Both the position numbers and the translations under genes were made by a program. 39,580 bases of DNA from positions 1 to 39,580 of the forward strand of contig JAJXUK010000018.1 of NCBI GenBank assembly GCA_021782915.1. The letters are read 5' to 3'. Numbering within the stretch: the stretch's first letter is position 1; the number at the start of each line of letters is the position of its first letter. The notes beneath the pieces were generated by a model. It was given only the letters and a program-made list of their open reading frames with translations, was not told where the DNA came from and did not search any database. Positions 24,039-32,360 of this stretch are shown in pieces. This stretch comes from Actinomycetes bacterium (GTDB lineage: Bacteria > Actinomycetota > Acidimicrobiia > Acidimicrobiales > RAAP-2).

Positions 24039-24953
24039 CTACTGCGTGCGCACGCGCGCGCGGAGATCGCCGATCCAGGCGGCCGCGTGCGCGCGCGCCC
24101 GGCGCACCTCGTCGCGACGCTCCTCGGCGGCCTCGCCCTGGACCGGGTAGGAGCCCAAGAACTTCACGCGCGCCAGGTGAGCCTGCAGATCGACCAGGCA
24201 GTCGGCGACCACGTCGTCGAGCACGTGGCCCTCGAACTCGATCACGAAGCAGTACTCGCCCAGGCCCCGCTTGGTCGGGCGGCTCTCGAGCTTGGTCAGG
24301 TTGATGTCGCGCGCGGCGAAGCGCCCCAGGATGCCGTAGAGAGAGCCGGGCTGGTCGGCGTCCTGGAAGCAGACGATCGTGGTGCGGTCGTGGCCCGAGG
24401 CCGGCGCGATGCTGTCGCGGCCCACGACGACGAAGCGCGTGGCGTTGCCCGGGTGGTCCTCGATGTCCCGGGCCACGACACGCAGTCCGAAGAGCCGCCC
24501 GGCCATCGCCGAAGCCACGGCCCCCCAGGGCTCGCTCGACTCGGCCACCAGGCGCGCGGCCTGAGACGTCGAGGTCGTCTGGTGCGCGCTCGCTCCCAGG
24601 CGCGAGAGGAAGCCGCGCACCTGGGCCAGGGCGTGCACGTAGCTCCACACCTCGGCCACGTCCTCGAGCGCCACACCGGGTCTGGCCAGCAGGTGCAGGT
24701 GAATGGGCAGGACCACCTCGCGCTGGATGAAGAGGTCGTGATCAAAGACCAGGCCGTCGATGGTCGCCGAGACCGTGCCCTCGATGGCGTTCTCCAGCGG
24801 GGCCAGCGCCAGGTCCAGGGTTCCCTCGGCCACTCCCGCCAGGGTGTCAGGAATCGTCTCCATGCTCACGGCGTCGAGCTCGCCCAGGCTCGCCAGGGCC
24901 TCGTGTGAGAACGAGCCCTCCGGGCCCAGGAATCCCACGCGCGCGCCGAGCAT
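24039..24953 (-). CDS. pheA: Prephenate dehydratase
   Basis: 304 residues. It converts prephenate to phenylpyruvate in phenylalanine synthesis. It opens VGFLGPEGSFSHEAL; PLENAIEGTVSATIDGL and the catalytic T172-R173-F174 (GNATRFVVVG) are present. An ACT regulatory domain follows (GSLYGILGRFAARDINLTKLESRP), where phenylalanine binds and inhibits. It is a stand-alone PDT without chorismate mutase, as usual in Actinobacteria. ATG 24953 is set by TAGTGT 6 nt upstream. It diverges from a PLP decarboxylase gene that may use aromatic amino acids, a possible link but not shown. Confidence 0.96.
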   Translation of the reverse strand: MLGARVGFLGPEGSFSHEALASLGELDAVSMETIPDTLAGVAEGTLDLALAPLENAIEGTVSATIDGLVFDHDLFIQREVVLPIHLHLLARPGVALEDVAEVWSYVHALAQVRGFLSRLGASAHQTTSTSQAARLVAESSEPWGAVASAMAGRLFGLRVVARDIEDHPGNATRFVVVGRDSIAPASGHDRTTIVCFQDADQPGSLYGILGRFAARDINLTKLESRPTKRGLGEYCFVIEFEGHVLDDVVADCLVDLQAHLARVKFLGSYPVQGEAAEERRDEVRRARAHAAAWIGDLRARVRTQ

Positions 24954-24959
24954 GGCAGA

Positions 24960-24965
24960 ACACTA
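24960..24965 (-). promoter_or_regulatory. Predicted -10 box (TAGTGT), leaderless start of pheA
   Basis: TAGTGT on the minus strand ends 6 nt before ATG 24953. Confidence 0.55.
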
Positions 24966-25007
24966 CCCGTCGACTCCGGCGGCTCCGGGCCCGCGTGGCG
25001 CCACGCC

Positions 25008-25013
25008 TACGAT
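25008..25013 (+). promoter_or_regulatory. Predicted -10 box (TACGAT) of the PLP decarboxylase
   Basis: TACGAT lies 12 nt before ATG 25026 and 30 nt before ATG 25044, implying a short leader with AGAAAGG ahead of the second ATG. Confidence 0.4.
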
Positions 25014-25043
25014 GGCACGGGACGAATGAGAAAGGCTGGCGCA

Positions 25044-26411
25044 ATGGGGCACCGCATGTTCGAGTACAACGCCGACGTGACGAACATGATCTTCGACTAC
25101 TGCCGCGAGCGGCTCTCCCTGGACCCGGTTCCCCTGGACTACGGCAGCCTCACCCCGGAACCGCTGGCCAGCCTCGACGGGCTCATCTGCCCCGAGGGCC
25201 ACGCCCCGGACGAGATCCTGAGCTTCTTCAAGCAGAACCTGGCGCCCGCGGTGATCTCGATCGACGCGCCGACGTTCCTCGCCTTCATCCCCAACGCGCC
25301 GACCAAGAACTCCCTGCTCTTTGACATGGTGGTGGCCTGCTCCGGGCTCAACGGCACGAGCTGGCTCGAGGCCGCCGGCGTCGTGGTGGCCGAGAACCAG
25401 GCCCTCGAGTACCTGGCCGGCCTGGCGGGCATGCCCCCGAGCGCCGGCGGGGCCTTCGTGTCCGGCGGCTCGATGGGCAACCTGTCCGGACTCACGGTGG
25501 GCCGCGACCTCGGGCGTCGACGTCGCCCCGAGATTGCGGCGCACCAGTTGCGCTACGCGATCTCGGCCGACGCACACTCCAGCGTGGGCAAGGCCCTGCA
25601 CGTGCTGGGCATGGAGACCCTCGTGGTCGAGGCCGACGACCACCGCTTCACCCTCGAGGGCCTGCTCGGCGCTCTGGCGGCCGACGAGCACCCCGAGAGC
25701 GTGATCGGTGTCGTGGCCACGGCCGGCACCACCAACGCCGGCATCGTCGATGACTTGGAGGGTCTGGGCGCCTACGCGCGCGAGCACGAGCTGTGGTTCC
25801 ACGTCGACGGCGCCTACGGCGGCGCGGCCCTCTTCTCGCCCACGCACCGACACCTGTTCTCGGGCCTGCGCCACGCGGACAGCTTCGTGGTCGACCCGCA
25901 CAAGTGGCTCTTCGCCCCGCTGGACTGCGCCGCGCTGCTCTACCGCGAGCCCCACGTGGCGCGCAAGTTCCTCGCCCAGCAGGCCGGCTACCTGGACATC
26001 CTGCACGCGGACAAGGACGAGGACTACGAGTGGAACCCGTCGGACTTCGCGATTCACCTCTCGCGGCGCGCGCGGGGCCTGCCCTTCTGGTACTCGCTGG
26101 TGACCAACGGCACCACGGCCTACGAGACGGCCGTGCAGGCCGCCATCGACCTGGCCCGAGCGAGCGCCGCGCTCATCGACGAGCTCGAGCACGTCGAACT
26201 CGTGCGCGAGTCGAGCCTCTCGGTCGTGCTCTTCCGGCGCCCGGGCTGGAGCGAGGAGGACTACGTCGCCTGGAGCCACCGGCTCCTGCGCGAGCAGATC
26301 GCCTTCGTGACGCCGACCAAGTGGGAGGGCGAGACCATCGCGCGCTTCGCCTTCCTGCACCCGGACACGGACCTGGACCTCGTGGCTCGCGTGCTGGAGA
26401 CGATGCGCTAG
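25044..26411 (+). CDS. Group II pyridoxal-phosphate-dependent decarboxylase
   Basis: 455 residues. Family marks: APTFLAFIPNAPTKNSLLFDM near the N-terminus, SGGSMGNLSGL (phosphate-binding region), ADAHSSVGKA (stacking His), FHVDGAYGG (Asp for the pyridine N) and VDPHKW with Schiff-base K287. Members make amines from aromatic amino acids, glutamate or 2,4-diaminobutyrate; the specificity is not readable. ATG 25044 is preferred because AGAAAGG lies 9 nt upstream; ATG 25026 is in frame and nearer the promoter. Its TAG overlaps the agmatinase-like stop in CTAG. A second family member lies at 38335, only distantly similar. Confidence 0.93.
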   Translation: MGHRMFEYNADVTNMIFDYCRERLSLDPVPLDYGSLTPEPLASLDGLICPEGHAPDEILSFFKQNLAPAVISIDAPTFLAFIPNAPTKNSLLFDMVVACSGLNGTSWLEAAGVVVAENQALEYLAGLAGMPPSAGGAFVSGGSMGNLSGLTVGRDLGRRRRPEIAAHQLRYAISADAHSSVGKALHVLGMETLVVEADDHRFTLEGLLGALAADEHPESVIGVVATAGTTNAGIVDDLEGLGAYAREHELWFHVDGAYGGAALFSPTHRHLFSGLRHADSFVVDPHKWLFAPLDCAALLYREPHVARKFLAQQAGYLDILHADKDEDYEWNPSDFAIHLSRRARGLPFWYSLVTNGTTAYETAVQAAIDLARASAALIDELEHVELVRESSLSVVLFRRPGWSEEDYVAWSHRLLREQIAFVTPTKWEGETIARFAFLHPDTDLDLVARVLETMR

Positions 26412-27400
26412 CCCAGCAGCGCCGCGCCGGGCGTGCGCCCGCCGCGCGTGCGCCAGGCGACCCCGCCCAGCGCCTCGAGCACGACGCGATTCGCCAGGTA
26501 GGCGGTGATCTCGGCGTGGTCGTAGGGCGGCGAGACCTCGACGACGTCCATGCCCGCCACGGGCACCTGCATCGCGATGCGGCGCACCGCGTCCAGCAGC
26601 TGGCGACTGCTCAGCCCGCCGGGCTCGGGTGTGCCGGTGCCCGGCGCCGCGCCGGGATCGACGACGTCCACGTCCACCGAGAGGAACACGGCGTCGCAGT
26701 CGATCAGCGCGAGCTCGAGGGCCTCGTCGAGCACGGCGTCGAGCCCGCGCGCGACGATCTCGGACATCTCGAAGGACCTCATTCCCTGAGCCGCCATCCA
26801 GGCCAGGGTCTCGGGCTCGGGCCAGTAACCACGCAGCCCGATCTGGATGAAGCGCTCCCCGCGGCAGGCGCCGGACTCGATGAGCCGGCGCATCGGCGTG
26901 CCGTGGCCGTAGAGCGAGCCCATCTGCGTGTTGGCCGTGTCGGCGTGCGCGTCGAAGTGGATCACGCTCACCCGGCCCCAGCCCACGTGGCGGGCCACGC
27001 CGGTCACGTCGGGCAGCGCAATCGTGTGATCGCCCCCGAGCACGACGGGCATCACGCCCGCCGCGGCCACGTCGGTGACGCGCGCCTCGAGCGCGGCGAG
27101 CGAGCGCTCGATCTCCCCGGAGGGCATCTCCACGTCGCCGAGGTCCACGACGCCGAGCTCGACCAGCGGGTCCACGCCCAGGGCCAGGCTGGGGCGCATC
27201 CCGTCGTGGGGCAGGTAGTCGGTGGTGCGAATCGCCTGGGGTCCGAAGCGGCATCCGGCGCGGTGCGAGGTGCCACCGTCAAAGGGCGCGCCCACGATCA
27301 CCGCGCGCGCGCCGCTCCAACTCCCTCGATCATCCGGATCACCAGCCGGCACGCCAAGAAACGTCGCGTCAGCACCGTAGAGGTTGCCGATGCGGGTCAC
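26408..27400 (-). CDS. Ureohydrolase family protein (agmatinase-like)
   Basis: 330 residues. All manganese ligands of the arginase/agmatinase fold are present: H125 (GGDHTIALP), D150-H152-D154 (HFDAHADT), D243 and D245 (SVDVDVVDP). The N-terminal DGGTSHRAGCRFGP is the agmatinase-type nucleotide. Such enzymes release urea from agmatine, guanidinobutyrate, guanidinopropionate or similar; agmatine would lead to putrescine. GTG 27400 overlaps the stop of the alpha/beta hydrolase gene by 4 nt (GTGA) and places the conserved GNLYG at the N-terminus; the longer frame runs inside the neighbour. It is the last gene of a DUF3048 - hydrolase - ureohydrolase operon. Confidence 0.94.
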   Translation of the reverse strand: MTRIGNLYGADATFLGVPAGDPDDRGSWSGARAVIVGAPFDGGTSHRAGCRFGPQAIRTTDYLPHDGMRPSLALGVDPLVELGVVDLGDVEMPSGEIERSLAALEARVTDVAAAGVMPVVLGGDHTIALPDVTGVARHVGWGRVSVIHFDAHADTANTQMGSLYGHGTPMRRLIESGACRGERFIQIGLRGYWPEPETLAWMAAQGMRSFEMSEIVARGLDAVLDEALELALIDCDAVFLSVDVDVVDPGAAPGTGTPEPGGLSSRQLLDAVRRIAMQVPVAGMDVVEVSPPYDHAEITAYLANRVVLEALGGVAWRTRGGRTPGAALLG

Positions 27401-28284
27401 GCGGGCCCCCACAGGTGCGTGATCGCCACTCCGAGCTCGCCCTGGTGGGCCGCGACCAGGCTGAGGTGCCCGTCTGCGGGCAGGTGCACCGCACTGGCCG
27501 TGGGAATCGCGCGCGCCAGCCACGCGCCGTGGCTGGCCGGGACCATCAGGTCATTGTCCCCGTACCAGATCTGCACCGGTCGGCTGATGGAGCCCAGATC
27601 GAAGCCCCACGCAGCGAAGAAGGCACGGTCGTCGTCGATGTAGCCCTCCGCGGAGCGGGCGAAGGCCTCGCGACAGCTCTGGGCCAGGATCTCGCGCGCG
27701 GCCTGGGGCTCCAGCGCGGCGCGGTCGACGTCGCTCAGCAGTTCACCGAAGAGGTCCACGATGCTCATCGCGCTCGCGCGCGCGAACTGCTCGGCCGTGG
27801 CCTGCATGTGCGCGACGTACGCCGCACCGCCCTCTCGAGCCAGGATGAACTCCTCCACGTTCTCCGGGGCCATGCCCTCGGTCCAGTCGAAGTCGGCGTC
27901 GATGGGCGCCACGCCCGCCAGACTGATCGCCCCGCGACAGTGCTCGTCCAGGCTCGCGCAGGCCAGGGCGTGAGGACCTCCCCCGGACCAGCCCACGGCG
28001 ACGTAGTCCCCGACGCCGAAGTGCGCGCGCAGCGCCGCGACGTCGGACACGACCGCGGCCACGTCGCGTCCGGGCCGCGCACTCGAGTGCCCGTAGCCCG
28101 CGCGCGAGCTCGTCAGGATGTCCAGTCCGTGGCTCAAGCCCATCGCCTCGAGGCTCAGCGCCGTGGCGCACGAGCCGGGTGAGCCGTGATGAAAGACAAC
28201 GGGCACGCCGCCCTCGGTGCCCAGACGGGCCACCTCGAGCTCTCGCCCGTCCGGGGTCCTGATCAGCTCGAGCGCGTAGGGCAC
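27397..28284 (-). CDS. Alpha/beta hydrolase
   Basis: 295 residues, cytoplasmic. Oxyanion HHGSPGS (32-38), nucleophile S100 in GWSGGGPHA, acid D245 in YGDNDLMVP (or D243), and H273 in ADGHLSLV. The cap (about 125-215) is helical. The HGxPG and G-x-S-G-G-G forms fit the proline-iminopeptidase / haloalkane-hydrolase-like group of unspecified substrate. GTG 28284 has GGGAGG 4-5 nt upstream. It lies 22 nt after the DUF3048 gene and overlaps the agmatinase-like gene, so the three are probably one transcript. Confidence 0.92.
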   Translation of the reverse strand: MPYALELIRTPDGRELEVARLGTEGGVPVVFHHGSPGSCATALSLEAMGLSHGLDILTSSRAGYGHSSARPGRDVAAVVSDVAALRAHFGVGDYVAVGWSGGGPHALACASLDEHCRGAISLAGVAPIDADFDWTEGMAPENVEEFILAREGGAAYVAHMQATAEQFARASAMSIVDLFGELLSDVDRAALEPQAAREILAQSCREAFARSAEGYIDDDRAFFAAWGFDLGSISRPVQIWYGDNDLMVPASHGAWLARAIPTASAVHLPADGHLSLVAAHQGELGVAITHLWGPA

Positions 28285-28306
28285 GGCGCCTCCCTTCGGC
28301 GCCAGG

Positions 28307-29341
28307 CTACTTGGCAGGCGTCACCGACATCGGCCCGCCGACGTACTGCAGCTCGACCCAGGTCTGGCCCGCAGTGAGCGCGAGCGGCTTGCCGTTCGCG
28401 CCGGTGTAGGCGATGACGTCGGACTTGGACGTGCCGCGTGACCAGGTCCCGCGCACCTCGCGCCCGTCGCTGAAGACCCAGACCGTGCCGGAGCCCTGCA
28501 GGTTCGCGTACGAGCTGAACGTGCCCACGCCGTTGACGTAGTTGACGAACATCACCACGACGTTCTTGGGTGAGACGCGCACGCCCGTGCCCGTCACGAT
28601 CGGCTGACCGAAGAGCGTGCGGTCCCAGGAGGACGTGGCCACGTTCCACGTCCAGGTCACCGGGTAGATCGAGGGGAAGCCCACGGTGAAGCTCGCGACC
28701 TTGAGGCCCGTCGCGGCCTGAGTGGCGCTGCGGTAGGTGAACAGCGAGGGCGGCGGCGTCGGCGAGCCCTTGAAGGCGAAGAGGCCCGCGGCGTTGGCGT
28801 AGAGGTTGTGTGGCGCCTGACGATTTGGGTCGCGGAACATCGCCGCGCCCGAGCTCGACTCGTCCTCGAGCTTCACCGGCGCTTGAGAGATCGCGTTGAT
28901 GGCGTAGGGAGCCCCGCCGGAGAAGGCGAAGATGCCCCCCAGGGGCCACACGATCTGCGCGTCGGTGGGGCGCACGGAGCGCACCGGGCCGACCTTGGTG
29001 GGCGCGTGCGAGTTGAAGACCGCCGCCAGGCGCGTGATGCCGCCGTTGACGATCTCCTCGTAGACCACGTCGGCCTGGTCGATGCCCCATTGGGGCAGCG
29101 CCTCCGGGGTGTTCTCTATCTTGATGGTCAGCGCCGGGCGCGTCGCCGACAGCCCGCTGGGATCGGCCAGTCCGGTTAGCGGCGCGGTGGCGTAGCTGTG
29201 CGCAGTCGTGGTGCTGGTCGTGCTTGTCGCGCCCGCCGCGGATCCCGGGGAGCTCGACGAGGTGTGCCGAAGGACCTTGGCCGCCACGGCCGCCCCCGCA
29301 GCCAGGACGAGGACGAGCAGGACGAGCAGGACGCGGCGCAT
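28307..29341 (-). CDS. Secreted or membrane-anchored DUF3048 protein (YerB-like)
   Basis: 344 residues. N-terminal anchor/signal VLLVLLVLVLAAGAAVAAKV followed by a Ser/Thr linker. No lipobox Cys is seen, so it is anchored by the helix or cleaved rather than a lipoprotein. DUF3048 marks follow: PLTGLADPSG, RPALTIKIENTPEALPQWG, ADVVYEEIVNGGITRLAAVF, VGPVRSVRPTD; the C-terminal DUF3048_C part has VVVMFVNYV and GREVRGTW. The function of the family is unknown, likely envelope-related. A TACATT box 6 nt upstream makes it the head of the operon with the hydrolase and ureohydrolase. Confidence 0.92.
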   Translation of the reverse strand: MRRVLLVLLVLVLAAGAAVAAKVLRHTSSSSPGSAAGATSTTSTTTAHSYATAPLTGLADPSGLSATRPALTIKIENTPEALPQWGIDQADVVYEEIVNGGITRLAAVFNSHAPTKVGPVRSVRPTDAQIVWPLGGIFAFSGGAPYAINAISQAPVKLEDESSSGAAMFRDPNRQAPHNLYANAAGLFAFKGSPTPPPSLFTYRSATQAATGLKVASFTVGFPSIYPVTWTWNVATSSWDRTLFGQPIVTGTGVRVSPKNVVVMFVNYVNGVGTFSSYANLQGSGTVWVFSDGREVRGTWSRGTSKSDVIAYTGANGKPLALTAGQTWVELQYVGGPMSVTPAK

Positions 29342-29347
29342 TCGCCC

Positions 29348-29353
29348 AATGTA
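29348..29353 (-). promoter_or_regulatory. Predicted -10 box (TACATT), leaderless start
   Basis: TACATT on the minus strand ends 6 nt before ATG 29341. Confidence 0.55.
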
Positions 29354-29377
29354 GTAAACGGCGCCGGCAACGGGCCC

Positions 29378-29836
29378 TCAGGACGGCGCGGGGCCGAGGT
29401 CCTTGAGGATCACCGTGTGGGGGATCTGGGTCTCGGCACTGAGGTGCTCGCTGCCCTCCAGGACGCTCCAGCCGCAGGCCCGGTAGAAGCCGAGCGCCGA
29501 GTCGCGCGCGTTGGCCCAGACGCGACGCACCCCGACGCTGGCCAGGGTGGTCTCGGCGACGACCAGCACGCGGCGCCCGAAGCCGCGACCTTGCACCGCG
29601 GGCTCGGTGGCCATGTAGCGCAGCTGGTGCGTCGCCTCGCGCGGACCGGGCGCGACGAAGAACGAGGCGCTCACGACGATCTGGGCACCGAGGCGTCCGG
29701 CGAAGTGGAGCGTGCCGATCGCGTCGTCGGCCGGATGAGCCACCACCGCGTCCGCGCGTCCGGCGCGCAGCACGCGCCGGCGCAGCTCGTAGAGCTCACG
29801 CGGCGCCACGGCGGCAACGGTGAAGGCCTCAGTCAA
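29378..29836 (-). CDS. GNAT family N-acetyltransferase (second of two)
   Basis: 152 residues from TTG 29836. The acetyl-CoA site is Q-x-x-G-x-G in EPAVQGRGFGRRVLV, preceded by LRYMATEP, and the late motif FYRACGWSVLEG closes the fold. The start is uncertain: TTG 29836 overlaps the stop of the previous GNAT gene by 8 nt and gives a usual length, while GTG 29809 is an in-frame alternative; neither has a clear Shine-Dalgarno. Translation probably depends on the gene upstream. Acceptor unknown. It is the last gene of the ClC - PaiB - GNAT - GNAT row. Confidence 0.85.
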   Translation of the reverse strand: MTEAFTVAAVAPRELYELRRRVLRAGRADAVVAHPADDAIGTLHFAGRLGAQIVVSASFFVAPGPREATHQLRYMATEPAVQGRGFGRRVLVVAETTLASVGVRRVWANARDSALGFYRACGWSVLEGSEHLSAETQIPHTVILKDLGPAPS

Positions 29837-30314
29837 GCCGGCGCACCATCGTCTGTATCGGCGCGTTCGCGTCGCGGTGCATCGCGCGCACCTCGCCGAC
29901 CTCGACGTAGCCCAGACGCCGATAGAAGGCCACCGCACGCTGCTGGCTGAGCACGACCGATAGGTGCAGCTCGTGCGCACCCGACTCGGCCGCCCACGCC
30001 TCGACTGCTCGCACCAGTGCCTCAGCCAGTCCCGTGCCGCGCGCGTCCGGGCCCACGTACATGCCGAAGAGCCAGAGCGTGCCCGGGAATCGATCGTGGG
30101 TGCCGCCGACCGCCAAGCCCCGCACGCGAGAGTCCCGCAGCCCAAAGAAGTGTGGCGTGCCGCTCAGCCTCGCGGCCCACTGCTCGAGGCTCCAGCCGAT
30201 CACGTCGTCGTAGGTCGTGCCGTAGGCCCCGGGCGAGTCGGAGAGGGCCTCGAGACGGATGGCGCGCAGCGTCTCGGCCTCCTCGGGCCCGGCCCGGCGC
30301 ACGCTCAGCTCCAT
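29829..30314 (-). CDS. GNAT family N-acetyltransferase (PaiA position)
   Basis: 161 residues. N-terminal VRRAGPEEAETLRAIRLEALSDSP, acetyl-CoA motif DARGTGLAEALVRAVEAWA (R-x-x-G-x-G/A), then LSVVLSQQRAVAFYRRLGY. The ATG overlaps the end of the paiB-like gene by 10 nt, so they are translated together. In Bacillus the pai operon pairs a polyamine acetyltransferase (PaiA) with PaiB; sequence alone does not show that this one uses polyamines, but the pairing makes it a fair guess. Confidence 0.9.
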   Translation of the reverse strand: MELSVRRAGPEEAETLRAIRLEALSDSPGAYGTTYDDVIGWSLEQWAARLSGTPHFFGLRDSRVRGLAVGGTHDRFPGTLWLFGMYVGPDARGTGLAEALVRAVEAWAAESGAHELHLSVVLSQQRAVAFYRRLGYVEVGEVRAMHRDANAPIQTMVRRLD

Positions 30315-30919
30315 CGGGCGATCTCCTCGGCCAGCGCGCGCTGGGCCAGCGAGCCGGACGCCAGTGCCGCTCGCATGCCCGCGACGTCCTGCGCGCTGCG
30401 GTTCTGGGAGTACTTGGCCTTGCCCTCGATCTGGCGCACCTGGATCTCAAGGCCCACCACGGCGCGTCGCATGCGCGCCAGGTACTCCTCGGGTGCCTCG
30501 GCCACACGCCAGGCGTCATCGCGGCCCGCCTCGAAGCGCTCGGCGAGTCGACGCACGCACGACTCGACCCACTCGTCCTCCTCGTGCAGGTGCAGCTGAC
30601 CGTGAACCTCGATCGCGACGTAGTTCCACGTGGGCACGGCCGCCGGGTTCTCACGGGTCGAGGGGTAGTCACGCGGCGAGATGTACCCGTCGGCCAGTAC
30701 CGCCAGGGCCAGCACCTCAGCGCCCTCGCCCGCCTCGCGCCAGAAGGGGTTCGCCCGCGCGACGTGCGCGTGCAGGGCGCTCGGGGCCTCGGCCAGGGTT
30801 GGCACCAACGCGCTGACCAGGCCCGTGGGACCCGTGGCCACCAGGCTTACCAGGCCCGCGCGAGCCAGGGCCCGCCAGGCCTCGTCCTCGGACAAGGCGA
30901 AGTGCGCGGGGTTGTACAC
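30305..30919 (-). CDS. FMN-binding negative transcriptional regulator, PaiB-like
   Basis: 204 residues. Family marks are MYNPAHFA at the N-terminus, DGYISPRDYPSTRE and VPTWNYVAIEVHG in the middle, and EIQVRQIEGKAKYSQNRS at the C-terminus. The fold is a flavin-reductase-like split barrel. In Bacillus subtilis PaiB represses degradative enzyme and sporulation genes; here it may bind FMN or haem rather than DNA. GTG 30919 has AGGAGG 7 nt upstream, the best Shine-Dalgarno in the region. It lies 10 nt after the ClC gene and overlaps the first GNAT gene. Confidence 0.9.
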   Translation of the reverse strand: MYNPAHFALSEDEAWRALARAGLVSLVATGPTGLVSALVPTLAEAPSALHAHVARANPFWREAGEGAEVLALAVLADGYISPRDYPSTRENPAAVPTWNYVAIEVHGQLHLHEEDEWVESCVRRLAERFEAGRDDAWRVAEAPEEYLARMRRAVVGLEIQVRQIEGKAKYSQNRSAQDVAGMRAALASGSLAQRALAEEIARWS

Positions 30920-30929
30920 GCTGGGCCTC

Positions 30930-32303
30930 CTACTCTGGTTCGCGCTGTGGCAGACGGGCCGAGTACATCGAGTAGCCGTCCACGTAGCGCACGAACATCG
31001 TGGCGATCGCCGTGGCCACGATCATGGGCACCATGATGTTGAGCCCCGAGTGCGTCATCTCCATGACCAGCGCCAGACCCGCCAGCGGGGCCTGCATCGA
31101 GGCCCCGATCATGGCGGCCGCGCCCACTAGGGCGTAGGCGCCCACCGACGAACCGGGCCACACGTGCACCCACACCAGGCCGAGCCAGCCGCCGAGCACG
31201 GCGCCCGTGGAGAGAAACGGCGTGAAGACACCACCCGCGGCGCCGCTGGCCAGGGTGAAGGACGTGACCAGGGGCTTGAGGGCGAAGAGGGCGAAGAGCA
31301 GCCCGGCGCCGCCCACGCCGAGGAACGCCTGATGCGCCATGTCCTTGCCGTTGCCGAAGAGCTGCGGGTACCAGATCCCCAGGGCGCCCACGCCGAGGAA
31401 GGTCAGGGGCATGGCCCAGAAGAGGTGCACACCACTGGCGCGGTGGTGCGACGCCCAGCCCACCGCGCGCACGTAGACGACGGCGACGAGGCCCACCACG
31501 AGACCGGCCACCAGTGAGAAGGCCATGATCGAGGCGCTGAAGTGGTAGTCCCGGATGTCCGCGTAGGTCGCCCCGCCGGGCAGGTAGAGCCAGCCGACGA
31601 AGGTGGCCAGGCCCGTGCACACCAGGGCCGGCGCGACCACCGGCAGGCTCAGCGAGCCGTAGAGGACCTCGGCGGTGAAGAGCGCGCCGCCCAGGGGCAC
31701 GTTGTACACCGCGGCGAGTCCCGCGCCGCCCCCGCAGGCCACGAGCAGGCGCACTTGAGCCGGGCTCAGCCCCAGCCAGCGGCCGAACACGCTGCCCGAG
31801 GCCCCGCCCATGAGCTTCGGGGCCGCCTCGCGACCGATGGAGGCGCCCATGCCGATCACGAGCTCGGAGACGAGTGAGGTCAAGATGCTGCGCGAGAAGG
31901 ACAGGTTGCCGTCGCCCCTCCAGAGGGCGTCGTCGATCTCGGCGCGTCGGTTCTTCATGAAGCGACGAATGAGGTACCACCCGAGGGAGCCGAGGAGGCT
32001 GGCCAGCACCAGGCTGATCACGCGGCGCTCACCCGAAACCGCGGCCACGGCCGCCTGGTAGCTGCCCGAGTGGTAGTTAAAGGCGGCGTTCTCCGCCAGG
32101 TACAGCACCCACATCAGGAATGCTCCGAGACCCCCGGTCAGCACCCCGGTCAGCACGAGGGCGATCCAGAAGGGTCCGTTCAGGGCCGCGTGCTCGTCCC
32201 CGGTGGCGTTGGGCTGCTCGGTGGCGCCACGCCCGGAGGCGATGCGCTTCTTGATGAGTGGCTGCGGCACCCGCTGGCGCTCGCTGCCCTCGCGCTTGTC
32301 CAT
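30930..32303 (-). CDS. ClC family chloride channel or Cl-/H+ antiporter
   Basis: 457 residues with about ten or more membrane helices. ClC marks: GASIGREAAPKLMGG, which carries the gating Glu of the 'G(K/R)EGP' filter; GGGAGLAAVYNVPLGGALFTAEV; and GAAGGVFTPFLSTGAVLGG, the G-x-F-x-P filter. The terminal CBS domains are absent. Whether it is a channel or a proton-coupled exchanger is not decidable by eye. ATG 32303 has GAGG 6 nt upstream; a TTG at 32309 is in frame. It heads a row with PaiB-like and two GNAT genes. Acid resistance would be one use of a ClC exchanger. Confidence 0.94.
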   Translation of the reverse strand: MDKREGSERQRVPQPLIKKRIASGRGATEQPNATGDEHAALNGPFWIALVLTGVLTGGLGAFLMWVLYLAENAAFNYHSGSYQAAVAAVSGERRVISLVLASLLGSLGWYLIRRFMKNRRAEIDDALWRGDGNLSFSRSILTSLVSELVIGMGASIGREAAPKLMGGASGSVFGRWLGLSPAQVRLLVACGGGAGLAAVYNVPLGGALFTAEVLYGSLSLPVVAPALVCTGLATFVGWLYLPGGATYADIRDYHFSASIMAFSLVAGLVVGLVAVVYVRAVGWASHHRASGVHLFWAMPLTFLGVGALGIWYPQLFGNGKDMAHQAFLGVGGAGLLFALFALKPLVTSFTLASGAAGGVFTPFLSTGAVLGGWLGLVWVHVWPGSSVGAYALVGAAAMIGASMQAPLAGLALVMEMTHSGLNIMVPMIVATAIATMFVRYVDGYSMYSARLPQREPE

Positions 32304-32341
32304 TCCCAACCTCGCGGTGTGGCGCTCGTCAAACCCGTCTC

Positions 32342-32347
32342 AGTGTA
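32342..32347 (-). promoter_or_regulatory. Predicted -10 box (TACACT) of the ClC operon
   Basis: TACACT on the minus strand lies 38 nt before ATG 32303, giving a leader with GAGG ahead of the start. Confidence 0.4.
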
Positions 32348-32360
32348 GGTGGCTTCGGAC

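Noticed and set aside
24963-27254. 763-codon minus-strand frame covering the PLP decarboxylase and part of the ureohydrolase
   Set aside because: It runs across two genes confirmed by catalytic motifs, one of them on the same strand in another frame, so it is a GC-driven artefact.
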